Shown here one piece after another: positions 37,105 through 49,126 of a DNA stretch of 64,000 nt. The translations under genes and the position numbers were made by a program. Under the pieces are notes generated by a model. It did no database searches, was not told the origin of the DNA, and was given only the letters and a program-made list of their open reading frames with translations. How positions within the stretch are numbered: position 1 is the stretch's first letter; the number at the start of each line of letters is the position of its first letter. Source of the stretch: Dioscorea cayenensis subsp. rotundata (Eukaryota; Streptophyta; Magnoliopsida; Dioscoreales; Dioscoreaceae); the NCBI RefSeq assembly GCF_009730915.1, contig NC_052489.1, forward strand, positions 23,801,916 through 23,865,915, written 5' to 3'.

Positions 37105-38153
37105 AGATTTGTACAAGTAATGTACCTTAAATTGAAATAAACAGAAAATAATTCATTACAATCTCAAGGAATTGGAATATTGAGTTTTGGTGTTTGATTA
37201 GGGTAACTCAACATCCTAATGTTTTGCATATGTCAACAAGATTGCCAATCTCAACGACCCAAGTTGTGTTGAAATGTTGGTCGAGAAGTGATTGTTGGAG
37301 CTTGTGTTTTTAAAAGTACTCCAACGGATAAATTAGAATAAATAAACTAAAAGACACATTAACTATAATAGAGTAGCCATTAATGATATTAAAACTTTTA
37401 TTGACACTCTTGTACCATATAATGCGATTGTATCTTTATATTTTGAAAAGATGCTGTGTTAACAAGTACATATTAACTCCCATGAGAAGGAAAAATATTC
37501 ATGTTAGCATTAAATAACTTTTAGTCCTAAATTTTTCAAAAAAAAGATGTTTATCTTTAATCAATTTTACAATTAAAAAAATTGTGTTATTTATAAACAA
37601 ATCTCTTAAAATTTTTATGTCTAATTTTATTATAAAAAAGGTAAAATCCCCCTAATACTTATAAGATAGTGAAAAAGATTAATTACATGTGCCTAATTAA
37701 AAAAAAAATAAGAGAATTTGCTTGTTTAAGTACCAAAAAAAAGTGCAAACTATAATTATATAATCATATCATAACGGTTCACAGATTATGTTTAACGACA
37801 ATTTATACTTTGGTTCACATATTATGTTTAAGAATAACTTATACCTTAATTAAACAGCATTAAATTAAACCTATGTTTTTATAAATATTTGTTAATTTTA
37901 ATAAATTTTAAATTACTAATTCTTGTTTTTAGTCTAAATAATAAATTAAAATTTTGGTCCAACAATTTTCAGGTGTTTGTTTTGCAAAAACGGGTACTAA
38001 GATTTTGTGGGCTTTTAATTCTAAAATTGCCCACTTGGCACATTTGGCCCACAAACTACCTAGTAAGACCTGTTATCATATGTGGGCAAAACTAATCGTT
38101 TATCAATTGGAACAACAGTTCGAACTCTAGCTTTCTTGCTACACAAAACTCTA
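37105..38153. other. AT-rich intergenic DNA
   Basis: No gene seen. A direct repeat of about 38 bases (ggttcaca.attatgttta) occurs at about 37777 and 37814. Confidence 0.4.
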
Positions 38154-38548
38154 AGTGGACGTTTGGTTCGCGATAATGTAGAAAGATTACCATGCGTTAC
38201 ATGGTAATATGAAAATATTACCACGTTTGATATTGCAACGGTGGTAATTTGGATGGTAATATCACATTACCAACTTATAAGTATTACAAAAAAATGGTAA
38301 TCATATTACCACCAAATTTGGTGTCTATCTTGGATTACCGTGGTAATTTTATAATTTTTTATATTTTAACAAATTGATTATCACGACAACCAAACATGGT
38401 AATAAACTATTCCCGATAATAAGAGTCCCCAACCAAATTTGGTTATATTAAATTACCGCAATATTCCCAACCATATAACATTCCCACTCATATTACCATG
38501 GTAATCTCGTTACGTGGTAATATGTCATTATCACGAGCCAAACGGCCC
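38154..38548. mobile_element. MITE of about 395 bp with terminal inverted repeats
   Basis: The left end (gtggacgtttggttcgcgat followed by aatg) and the right end (cattatcacgagccaaacgg followed by cccc) are inverted copies over about 24 bases. Inside, further inverted copies of attaccatg and catggtaat alternate. There is no coding capacity. The end motif cgtttggttcg and the size fit a non-autonomous DNA transposon. The flanking duplication is not clear, so the superfamily is open. Confidence 0.8.
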
Positions 38549-38550
38549 CT

Positions 38551-39316
38551 CAAGTCCATTTGGCAAGAGGAAAAGTTGTTGCTTTGCAGGGAAAGTAACA
38601 GATGTGAATCATTTTCATCTGTTTAGTTTATAAACCAAGTGCGTAAAATGATGGTCAAAATGTAATCACTTTCCATTTGACTAGTGAAAGTCATATGGAG
38701 GGGTGTGAAAGAGATTTCATGGTTGGATGTAATCTTGTGACATTTGTTAAATGACCAAATTACCCAAATGAATTTCTCTTTTTCTATTAAAAAGAGTTTT
38801 CTTTCCATAATATAAAATTAATGAAATAATTATAAAAATATTAAATTATGTTAAAGTTTAGTTTTTTAATTAAAAATTGCTTTCCATAACAAAATTTTAA
38901 AGATAATAAATTAATTTGATATTAAAATTTTAAAAGAAAGTATTATTTTTTAATTAATTTTTGAATTTGTTTTTAAATAACAAATTTAAAGATTAATTAA
39001 ATAATCATTAATATAAATAATTATTAAAATAATTTAATAGTTGACCGCACACATATTACTATTGACATAAAAATGGAAAGAAATAAAAAAAATTATGGGC
39101 TTTGTTTTACTTAAATAACTAATAAGGGCAAAATTGACAATAACCATAACTTTATGATTACACCAAACAAATGAATTAACCTTGCATGAATTTAGATTAC
39201 AATTTTCTGGAAACATAACAAACGTTGTAATGTAACTTTACAAAAAAACACTTTAAGGGAAAGATTTTGTTGGGAAATTATATTCTTGCAAAGCACCAAA
39301 CAGACCCTAAATCTCT
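38551..39316. mobile_element. possible second MITE-like element
   Basis: The left end has gtccatttggc...gctttgcagg and the right end, read in reverse, has gtctgtttggtgctttgcaa. The match is short and interrupted and the interior is AT-rich with no coding sequence. Weakly supported. Confidence 0.3.
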
Positions 39317-40234
39317 TTAATTTCTCTAGGTGAGATCAACTTTCAATCCATTTCTCTTAGTTTTTGTGGTCTGATTTTGTCCTTGAATACGATTTTTAGG
39401 ATTTCACCATGTATTTGTCGGTGATGTTAAGTTTCTTTGTGTTTTGATGTATAATTTAAGGATTTGGTGTTGTTAATTATTGGCAAAATTTGAGATATTT
39501 TGGTGATTTTTTAATTAATTGTTCATTTTTTTCGTTACAATGGTTTAGATGTATTGAAAAGTAATGTTTTTAGTGAAAAGGTTGTGAATTTTGCTAGTTG
39601 ATTTGGTTGTGTTCATGTTAATTTTGCTGATTCAAAGCATTCTTGTAATGTTCTCCCTCGATTGGTTTGTTTGATTTAGGGCACTATTTATTTTGGAAGT
39701 GAGGTCGAACGAGATCTAAGAAAACAATGAAAAATTTCCTGCCCAAATAAATAAATAAATAAATAAATCAGATTGCTAAATTAGATCAATGAGCTTTTTA
39801 TCAAGGTAGTATTGTATTGTTGATTACATGCTAATATTAGCCAGTGGAATTCTGAGATGCTCTTGTTGTGTGACTGTTCAATTATCACATCGTGAACAAT
39901 GATTGGGGCATTGAAAGGATATTTTTGTATTATTGTTTGAAATGTATAAATAGACATTTACATATTATAAACATTTGTTAATTGACTCTTGTACTCCTTA
40001 CCATTTGATTTGAATTGTGTTCACACAAACATGGGATATCAATGCAAATATGGGGAATAGAAATGCAATTATCTCTATTTCGGGTGTAGGCAATGATTGA
40101 ATGGGATTATTTGGATCCGGAATACTTGGAGATGGGGTGTCCATTGGCATATTTGCATAATAATCTATATCAGGAGAGCGTCTTCTTGCTGCATATCTCC
40201 CTGTATTGTTTGTTCCGCCGATGTTGTTTGTGGT

Positions 40235-40640
40235 TTAGAGGACACTAAAACACTCATAGAAAGCTCACACAAACCAAACAAGAAGGAGACACACAAGATT
40301 GGTAACCCAGTTCGGCGTCCACTCGTCTACGTCTGGGGGGGTCAAGCTCGGAGATAAACAATCCACTAAAGGAGGTGAAAATAAATGAGTACAAACACTT
40401 GTCACTCACTCTCCCAACAATAAAGATTACTATCCTCTCTAGATTGTCTAGTGTTCACACTCTCTCCTCCACAAGAGCTACACCCAATCTCAGAGTAAGG
40501 TAGGTTATATAGACGCCTTAACATCCCAAATATAACACATACCGCTTTTAGAATCTCCGCGGCTACTAATTTAAAACCTTCCGAAATAGCTATTGCAACT
40601 CCTGTTGTTACAGGAATTGCAACATGGCACTAACTGCTAA
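40235..40640. mobile_element. probable Copia-like LTR fragment
   Basis: The text around 40297-40350 (gtaacccagttcggcgtcca, then ctcgtctacgtctgggg) and the following GC-balanced stretch resemble the inverse strand of LTRs common in plant Copia elements. No paired LTR or coding domain was found, so it is a solo or broken LTR at best. Recognition is by eye only. Confidence 0.4.
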
Positions 40641-40789
40641 CTTGACTGAGTTCTGGTTATGTTGCAAACAAACTCAAGACCCATCAACCTCCCGGTCATG
40701 CTTAGTCCGAGTCGGTGCAGCCCGATCTCCGATCTCGACTACCGGCAACTAGCCTACCTCCTCAGTTTCTCGCCACGCAGTCCCCTCGC

Positions 40790-41010
40790 AATTCACTCAA
40801 GTTTGGTCTTCAAATCTTCCCAAGGAAGATCTTCAATCAATCAACTCAATCATGCCAACAATAGGCATGTCTTCAAATCTTACCTTTAATAGTCTTCAAC
40901 CATCCTGATTAAGGTTTCTTCAAATCATGCCATCAATAGTCTTCAATCATACCATCGATAGGTATTTTTTCAATTAAGCACCATCCATATTGAGTCTTCA
41001 ATCAAATCAC
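40790..41010. repeat. degenerate tandem repeat of tcttcaa units
   Basis: Variants of gtcttcaatcat(acc)atc recur about eight times at spacings of roughly 20-35 bases. Probably part of the neighbouring retroelement remnant. Confidence 0.55.
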
Positions 41011-41529
41011 CCTAAATATAGTGTTGATATGATCTTGTCTTTAATTTGTAATACATTGCCAAAAATAACTTCACAAAGATTTTCAAGATATTTATCTCCA
41101 AGTCAAGACTCCTTGCTATGTCACCATGCATTGTCATGTCATCAATTATGCCACGTCACACAGGTTGCCACGTAATCTTGACTGTGTGTCAAATCATGAC
41201 AATTATAGTGCGGTTACACTAACATGTATAATAAATGTACAAACAATTAGAAAATTTCTTACATCTGTAAAACAAATATTAGTAAACAACAACGAATTTT
41301 TTACCCTCATAAATCTCTTGCAATGCTGTGAAATATGGAAAAGGTTTTTGATGTCATCTCCTTGCTTCTTTATTTCTCTGCATATTATAATGAAAATGTT
41401 TAAAAAAAATTATTGGATAAAGTTCGTTGGTTGTGTGATAAATATATATACCTCAAATAGTGGTGCTCAAACTTCATCAATGACTGAAACCATCTTTTTT
41501 TTTTCATAATCCCATCCAAGGCTACTTAA

Positions 41530-41793
41530 TTCGGCAAACTCCTTCAGATGCTTGTAAATTTTTTTTTTTATCTATTGCTCTAATTCTTTAACTTGTACAG
41601 CAGTGTAGTTTATATTAGAAAATTTCTTTACCATGTCACGCAATATTCTATTCCATGCCTCTTTAATCTATCAATTTTGTGAGTGGTATGCTAGAACATT
41701 ACAATCACCTAACAATTTCACTAGATGAGGCTTATGAATTTCATTCCATTTGGCACTTGTGATGGCCTTCTCTTGATTTGCCATCTATAATAC
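41530..41793 (-). pseudogene. SANT/Myb-like transposon protein relic (PIF/Harbinger type)
   Basis: On the minus strand the reading MANQEKAITSAKWNEIHKP, then HLVKLLGDCNVLAYHSQN, two stop codons, IKEAWNRILRDMVKKFSNIN and YTAVQVKELEQ resembles the Myb/SANT-like domain of plant PIF/Harbinger-associated proteins and their domesticated relatives (W...L...KG...F...W..I...F). At least four stops interrupt it. It is dead coding sequence, a fossil of a DNA transposon. Confidence 0.5.
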
Positions 41794-43190
41794 AAAGTCA
41801 ATGTAATTTTTATATTGCTGCACAAGAAGCATTCAACAGTCTCTTGAAAATTAGAGAACAATGTGCAGTATACAAGGGTCATCTCAGTATACAAGGGCTA
41901 TCCTTGGATTAAGAATAATTGTTAAGATGAACCGCAGACATTAATAGGGTAGTTGAAAAGGAAAATGAGAAATAGAGGGAAATAAAACTTAACATCCACT
42001 GAGATTAACAAATTCGGAAGTAAAAGAGAATGAAAAGCAAACAAGCATTCTCTTTTGAGCTCACAACAACCATGAATTTTATTTAAAAAATAATTATTAA
42101 ACTTGAGTGGAAGTTTCACACAAATCTTGGTAACATTCTAAAATACAATCACATAAATGAAACTATATCAAAATAAAAAAAGAATCAACAAAACAACAAA
42201 CTGCATCATGATTCAAAACAAGGCTGCTTTATCACTTCAATGGAACTGCTACATAATCTACTTTAAAAACATGCAAAAAACCATCATCTGATCATGATAT
42301 CCTCTACTTGGTTCTTTTAAATTAATTACTTATTATAACCCTTGATTAGCATCTTTAATTTTCTAAATAATTAGACAATAACTACATATTTAAATATATT
42401 TTAACCATTAAGACAGTAGACATCATTCAATATCACTATCTTTCAACAATTAAATAGATTTATTCCGATGAGATTCTCTATATTCCACAACCATGGCAAT
42501 TTTGAGACCAAATGTTTGGGATCAAACTTTTATAACACTTATCGACACAAATATCGTTTAGATTACACTAATAAGGAATAGCGAATGCAATGACAAAATA
42601 ATTAGAATGCAAGCACCAGCAATTCAAAATGAAAAAATTGACACATAATTAGAATGTTAGGCTTAGTAAAGATGTTAGTTTATTCAAGGAAGGGCTTTCA
42701 AAAAGCACTTCTCATATGAGAGGTGTTTGAAACGAGCAATATTTCATCACCGCCCATCATCAATAATTCACAATGAAGCAGTTAATTGTGAGAATTAGAC
42801 CAGATCAATGTGTTCAAACCTTTCTAGATATCTTCTTTTATTAATCTGCCATGAAGAGATGTAAATATTGAAAAGAGAGAATGAAAGATGAATAGTCTAC
42901 TAGAGTACATCAACCACAACTGCTCTGCTCAGAAAACAAAACTAAAAATAGAAGCATTCCTCATAAAACCATCCTTCCCCCCGTTTATGAATAAAGATAA
43001 ACCAACCACAATAGGAAATATTAGGAACAGTTAAATTTATGATCAGGAAAGGACACATATTGTCAAATAATAACATGTTTTCTTTATCACTCAGCAATTG
43101 GTTATTTGAGTAAATAAATCAGAGGAGACAAATTAAAAGCATTTCCCTCTATCAAGAGGAGCATAAGCAAACCATCTAAGCAATATACTA

Positions 43191-43243
<53 letters not shown>
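43191..43243. repeat. (AAT)n microsatellite
   Basis: About seventeen uninterrupted aat units, the longest trinucleotide array of the window. Confidence 0.95.
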
Positions 43244-43245
<2 letters not shown>

Positions 43246-43429
43246 CACATTAATTTGTGATTTGTAGAAATTGATGATAATATAAGAAGAACATAGAATT
43301 AATACGAAGTGATAAACCTTTAAAATATCGATCCTAAGGATGTAGAGAGATTGATCGGAATATACGAGATAGGTAGGGTTTCAAGTTCCTAAAGTCGAAT
43401 GACGTGAGGCTGGCTAGACCTCAAATCGT

Positions 43430-43660
43430 CTCTATTCTCTTGTCAAGACGAGGTCAGCGGGTTGGCAAACGGCGGCGGCAAAGGGTAGCTGCAAGTGGCA
43501 GTCATGGATTAAGACGAAAAAATGGAGAGAAGGCCGCCACCATGGATTAGGGTGAACAAGAGGGATAGAGAGAAGGCCGGAGTGGATCGGGGTGGATGAG
43601 CGAGATGGATAGAAGACTGGCGCGGCTTGGGATGCACGAGATGGACGAAACGGAGGAGGA
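43430..43660. repeat. GC-rich block with 44-base tandem repeat
   Basis: The string gagagaaggccg is followed by related ggatcgg/ggatta...gatggata text twice in a row (about 43529-43616). The block is GC-rich in AT-rich surroundings. It may be the 5' region of the DNA transposon whose SANT relic lies 1.7 kb to the left, on the minus strand. Confidence 0.45.
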
Positions 43661-43823
43661 GGTTTTCTAATTTCCCAAACAACAACGCTCTGTCCGAATT
43701 GTACTTTAAAAAAAATTTGGGGGCAACCCTTTTCACAAATTACTATAGAATCATGTGATTGCATAGTAATTTTATATCGTCAAAATAGTATCAAAACACC
43801 CTTATTATAATTTCCTACATAAT

Positions 43824-43866
43824 ACTAAATTAAATAGGAATGACCACCATTCCTATGGAATTTAGT
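43824..43866. repeat. imperfect 19-bp inverted repeat (hairpin)
   Basis: The arms actaaattaaataggaatg and cattcctatggaatttagt are inverted copies with a few mismatches around a 5-base loop. It is followed by tacctaaacagacc, a sequence typical of plant transposon ends. Confidence 0.65.
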
Positions 43867-44499
43867 GGTACCTAAACAGACCATTAGTGTTAATCCACGC
43901 AATAAAGGTCAATAAGATTTTTTTGTTGTTCTTCTCCTTGCATTTTCATCAAGTATGTTTATTTTTACTTAATTTTAAATTCCTTCTGACATTTGTGATT
44001 GCAAATCATTGGTTAAAACACTTGTATTGTGCTATAACTCTACTGACTCTTCTAACACATTATTTTGGCTATAATTTGCCGTTAAAAAATGATCTTGCTT
44101 CAGTTTAAGATTTTTGTACCATGAACTATTATGAAGCCCACTTTAGTTCTGTTGAGTTTTAGCACTGTGGTAGGGGCTAACGCATGTCAATCTGCTAAGT
44201 GGGTCTATGCACCGCTCCTACTATAGGGCAATCTGATGAAGTGTGCCCTCCCCCACATATGTCACACGCTATAACTGCAATTGTTTTCTAGGTGGATAAG
44301 TTAGCAATCTTTCTACTCAAGGCCTCCACCTGCACCTCTAATGCGGTGACTTTGCTAACCTCTAACATCCAGCGGTCTTGTTAACTAACTTTTCCCAAGA
44401 ATTCTAATGGTAGTCATTCATGGCGTTTTTCTTTATCAATTATTTGGCCACTTCTGTGGTGTTACTGCCAAATTTTACACATGTTAATGTGTCTATCAG

Positions 44500-44950
44500 T
44501 TGTCTAGTGTTCTGATTGAGGCCCTAATGATATATCTGAACTTCCATCCATTCTGGGCGATTATGGTGCGGACACTTTCTCAATAGAGCCTTGAATCTAT
44601 CCCAGTTCTCGAAAGTGACTCTAAATCCAACTAAACAAAAGAAATGATGTTCTGACGTAACTTGTTCGTTCTCCCAAGCTGAAAATAATGAGCCAGAAAA
44701 GCCTCAACGAGTTGTTCCCAAGTCGTGATCAAAGCACAGGAAAGGGCCTGGAGCCATTGCTTGGCTCCACCCTTCAAGGAAATTGGAAAAGTTGGAGTCT
44801 AATAGCGTCATCGGAGAAGTTTTTTTTCTTGAACATATCTCAGATTTCAATAAACCCACCAATCTGGTTGTTTGGGTCATCGTCTGGTAAACCATGAAAT
44901 TGTACTGATTGCGAGACCATGTGTAAAAATGCCACCTTTAACACAAAGTT
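44500..44950 (-). pseudogene. Gypsy-type retrotransposon gag relic
   Basis: On the minus strand, pieces of the Retrotrans_gag domain can be read across several frames: DDPNNQIGGFIEICDMFKKK, then FSDDAIRLQLFQFP, a segment with NGSRPFP, NNSLRLFWLIIFS, and downstream FRELG..FKALLRKCPHHNRP followed by EWMEVQIYH. The order matches a gag protein. Stops and frameshifts make it non-functional. The minus-strand order places the upstream part near 44950 and the downstream part near 44510. Confidence 0.7.
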
Positions 44951-45235
44951 GTTCGTGGCCACTGGCAGGCAAAAAATACTTAATTGCGAGCCATTCTATG
45001 TAGGCCGAACGTAATTCATATTTCTTGAATTCTCTACTTCAATTTGGATTGTAAGTGAACCAGTCTCAATCAACAATGATGTTCTCAACAGTGTTCTAAT
45101 TACCCGCTTAACACTGCTCTCTCATTCCATCGATTGTGTGGTCTTGCCTTTTGATGGCAAATACTGCATTTAAAACAAAAGAGAAGAGAGGTCAGAAAGA
45201 ATAAATAAAAAAAGAAACGAAAGAAAAATAAATAG

Positions 45236-45560
45236 CTAAAATGACGGAAAATAAAAAAAAACGTTCCTAATATCTCTAATCTTCTTTGGTAACGGCGCGA
45301 AAAACTTAATAGGGGCTAACACAAGTGTGCGCGCTGATGAAGTAGTAAAGTTTGCTTGAAAGCAGGGTATCGATCCACAGAGAAAATTGAGATTACAAGT
45401 AGTAGTTATTGTCTTGAAAGTTAGCCAAAAAGGAAGTTGTGGTTTACTTGTGTGAACAATTTTAGAAAGCAAGGAACACAAAATAAAAGGGGTCAAGAAA
45501 TTAGAGAGAAAAGGGATGTCCGTTTATAGTATTTCTCTATGGTTTTGTTAAGTTCAGGAC
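45236..45560 (-). mobile_element. Gypsy leader or LTR-flank remnant
   Basis: Read on the minus strand, the text around 45300-45400 (tttctctgtggatcgatacc, then tgctttcaagcaaactttac and aagtgtgcgcgctgatg region) resembles the untranslated leader that precedes gag in many plant Gypsy elements. It lies just upstream of the gag relic in the expected order, so both belong to one broken element. Confidence 0.4.
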
Positions 45561-46480
45561 AAGGATTGTGTAATCATGAAATATTATTTAAACTGACAGA
45601 TTTCTTAAAGTATACTAAACCTCTCTTGCAAGGGTAAATAGTATGTAATTCAGTAGAGTGCTAATAGAGACACATCACAATCGCTTTGCAATTTATGAAA
45701 CATTAAGATGGATTAACAACAATTTTTAAAATAAATAATCCTTTTTGCTAAGAGATTACCCCTAATCCCATGCATAATAGAAATATGATTTCGCTATGAT
45801 TGCAAAGATTCTGTAAAGAAGTTTTTAAGGAGGATTGAGCGAGGAGAACTCTCCAAAGTACCCAATTGCTAAGTTTACTCACAATCCACTCTAAGTGGGG
45901 CATGCCTATGCTAGGTGAGTATTTGTATTCGTCACAAAGCACATCCAACATGATAACTAGGATTTTCGCCACGATAGCAATGAAGCAATACATGCATGTA
46001 ATTAAATTCAAATAGCATGGATTGCAATTAAAAAAATAAATAAATTACAAAGTTCCATGACAATTGTCAAAAAGGATAAAACCCTAGAGTTCAACTATGC
46101 ATGAACAAATACAAAATTAGCTCTACATTAATGGAGGACAAGCATTAAAACTAGAAGACACGAAGATAAATAAACTAAATATGAAAAGCCTTCTCAATTG
46201 CGAGGGAGGATGATCGCCGGAGAACGCGCCCAAGATCCTTCCGCGAACACCGGCAACTTTGTCTTGCCATAATATTTGATTTTAGACCATGCTTGCGGCA
46301 AAACTTTTATTCCCTTTTATTCCTTTGGGTTTATGATTAAAATATCAGTATGGATCCATTATTTCTATGTTGTTCATTGAGAATGGTAAAACATGAAATA
46401 GAAATGCAAAGGATTTTGTTATATGGATTGATGAGTTGTATTGTTTCTTCATTTGTGATTCTTTTGCGTCCAACCTCTAG

Positions 46481-48516
46481 GACGAAGAAGGTTGTGCACA
46501 AGGCCACACCAACATATGACAAATGGCTTCAGAGCACTTTTAAAAGAGTTGGGGTTAATACTATCCCTGTGGTAGAGGAAGCAAATATTATTATCTTGTT
46601 ATTCAGTTTTCCAACCCCAAAGGTATTGCCACATTTCCATCAAATAGAAATTTCATTTAGGGTAAGAAATTGGTCTTTATCTATTTAACTTTTTTTTTAT
46701 CTCTTTCGGTCAAGCTTCAATTGGCGTGAATAATTGGGTGGTCAGTTGTGCTCCTCAAACGAAGAGTAAGTTCTTTATACATATTTGTAGAATAACAAAT
46801 GCATGTACAATGCATTTGTCTTCATTGAAATATAAGTCGCTGATTCGCATGCATCATAAACATTATGAGTTGGAATGCTACAAGCTTTGAACCACTTGCT
46901 TGTGTTATAACACATGTATGGATTTTGGCTATGTGATAAAGTTTCATGATTTTTCATAAATATTGCCTTTGTGGTTATAAATGTTGTTTCTCTTTATCTG
47001 TTGTTGATATTTTTTACAAATCTTTCATAGATTGCCTACTGATTTGTGGAATGATTTGTTAATAGAACTTCAGGATTTGTTGCATGCTCTCTTGAGTCAA
47101 TTAGGTATGTACTTGTCTTAATTCATATGTGCATTTTACTTCATCTTTAATAGTCGATGTTCTAAATATTCATATTCTCTGTTTATACGGGTAATATGCG
47201 TGGGTTCTAAAATCAAAACCTTTATCATAAGCAGTTGCAACTTGCCAAAGAAACACTTGATTCTTCAGTCGTTACCAGTGTCCATTTATACGTAGTGTGT
47301 GCTTGTTAAGCCGACTTAGAATTGGATTTGTGGTTAAAACTGGGTGATTATTGGGTTTAGGCCTGTTTGTCCAACCAAATAATTGCATAGCTAATACGAT
47401 TTAGTTGTAATTGAACCTCTCCAATTACACTCTTTAATACATTTTGGGAGTAATTACAGTATAAGTGCATTAACCCATTTTCAAAAAAAGCTTTGGGCTT
47501 TTTTACATATAGCCCCCTTACTTCATCAATATTTGATAAAAAAAAACCTTATTTTGTTATCTCACCTCGTGTAATTACACCTTTCTATCATTTTTACTTG
47601 TCAAAGCCACAATTTTTATAATCAAAATATTATAAAATTATTATATAAGAAAAAAAACAGTAAGATACATATAAAAAAATTTTGTTGTTGCTAAACATAT
47701 ATTATTTTCTAAAGTCTGAAAAAAATATTTCTCAAAAATTTTAAAATATAAAAGAACTAAAATGAATTAAGTCATTTGTGTGATATTTTATAGCTAGTTA
47801 TATGGTTAAAGGGGGTGATCGGCAATAATTGTGGTTAATATGGATATTTTGTTTAAAAATTGATAATGTATATGTTAAATCACAACGAAGACATCAACTT
47901 ACTATGTGTAAATGGTAATTTTTTTTTAATTTCCTATCATCATATTTTTTTTTCAATAAAAACATTGATAAAAATATAATACCGAAATGAAAATAGTCAT
48001 TTATGATGTTTGTTTGTTTTTTTTTATTATCGTCAATATGATGAGAAAATGAGCTTACAATTAACATTTATACTAGTATTTAGATTTTATTTTTTAAATT
48101 AAAATTTTTATTTTAAATATTGTATTTACTGTAGTCATTTAAACATGTTCGAATTTAGATGTAATTACATATTTATTTGAATATTTTGTAATTCAAATTT
48201 TGAGGAGCATGGTGTAATTACTGTTGAGTGGATTGCATAGTTCTTTAATTATCCATTTTCTTCCAAACTTGCTTTTACATGTTTGTCCTTGCTATGTATT
48301 TTGCTTTTTCCTTTTCTTTGCAGTCAGATACACCTGATATATTGTCATGTATGCGAGATTTGTGTTGCGGGCACTGACAACAAGGATACTTTTAGGAAGC
48401 TCACCGAGTAATACCAAAAACAGGCACAAAATTCAAGAGCCAGCAAACAGGAAGACAACAATGATGATGTCCCCGAACTTGTGCCTGGAGAAACACTTGA
48501 AGATGTATTTGCTTGA
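46481..48516 (+). pseudogene. decayed BTF3 (NAC-beta) duplicate retaining introns
   Basis: Four of the five coding exons of the BTF3 gene at 50.2-51.5 kb are recognisable in the same order and orientation. They are 46481-46622 (KKVVHKATPTYDKWLQSTF, then KRVGVNTIPVVEEA), about 46709-46765 (QASIGVNNWVVSCAPQTK), 47066-47104 (39 bases, same size as its counterpart) and about 48391-48516 (RKLTE, then DDVPELVPGETLEDVF). Coding exon 1 with the start codon is not found. Disabling changes are the exon 3 acceptor (ctttcag in the intact gene, ctttcgg here), loss of bases and reading frame in exon 2 after EEA, and a CAA-to-TAA stop after RKLTE (48409-48411). Intron 4 has grown from about 113 to about 1,290 bases. 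Because introns are kept, it arose by DNA duplication and not by retroposition. Confidence 0.9.
47105..48390. other. expanded intron of the BTF3 pseudogene
   Basis: This AT-rich stretch takes the place of a 113-base intron in the intact copy. It contains repeated gtaattac/gtgtaattacac motifs and may be one or more inserted non-autonomous elements, but I could not define their ends. No coding content. Confidence 0.4.
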
Positions 48517-49042
48517 ATACAGTAGAGTTTTGTTCTTCTTTTTTCTCCTTCCCTTTGAGGTTACTATGTCTAGTTTCTCTGTCCCTGTCCTATTTAGATC
48601 TGAAAATTTGTAACTTGATCAACAATTCTCTTCTTGTAAATCTTACAGTGTTTCTCACTACCGTCTATTAGTTTGCTTGTAATATCTCTGGTGTAACATA
48701 CCTAACTGTAACACCATTAAAGTCATATATGTTATATTCAAGAATGCTCGTTACTGTTTTGAGGTTCATAATTGACTTGCTTTTGGTGTGTATGTTCCCA
48801 GGCCATGCTAAATTTTCAATTTTTATATATTCTGTTAATGATAACAATTTGATTATTAATAGAGTGGCCTTGTAACAGTCACTAAAACGCTAAGTGCAGG
48901 CATTTTATTGAACCACTAATGGAAAACAAATTACAAGTGTTTTTTTTTTTTTACAAATTTTAAATAAAAATAATAATAATACCTTTTTATGTTATATTTA
49001 TAAATTAAATAAATAAAACTGGGCTCAATCTTTTGTAGGCCA

Positions 49043-49126
49043 GGCCCATAACATCCCTCTATATAATGCAAGAACGTATCTCTTTATTACCGCGGATCGA
49101 AACCCTAGCGGCCACCAAAACCCTAG
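49043..49126 (+). promoter_or_regulatory. site II-like and telo-box motifs at the BTF3 promoter/leader
   Basis: A GGCCCA motif at 49043-49048 is followed by two AAACCCTAG telo-boxes at 49100-49108 and 49118-49126, near the start of the leader. This pairing is known from plant genes for ribosomal proteins and other translation components, which fits a ribosome-associated chaperone. Confidence 0.6.

Noticed and set aside
43432-43764. 110-residue minus-strand frame with repeated HP/PS segments
   Set aside because: The repeats come from a short DNA tandem repeat in a GC-rich transposon-like block, and there is no recognisable domain.
45350-45380. tRNA-like text (ggtatcgatcc)
   Set aside because: No cloverleaf can be built; the text fits the leader of a Gypsy element better.
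46350-46688. 112-residue frame as a separate gene
   Set aside because: It is the second coding exon of the BTF3 duplicate plus intron read-through on both sides.
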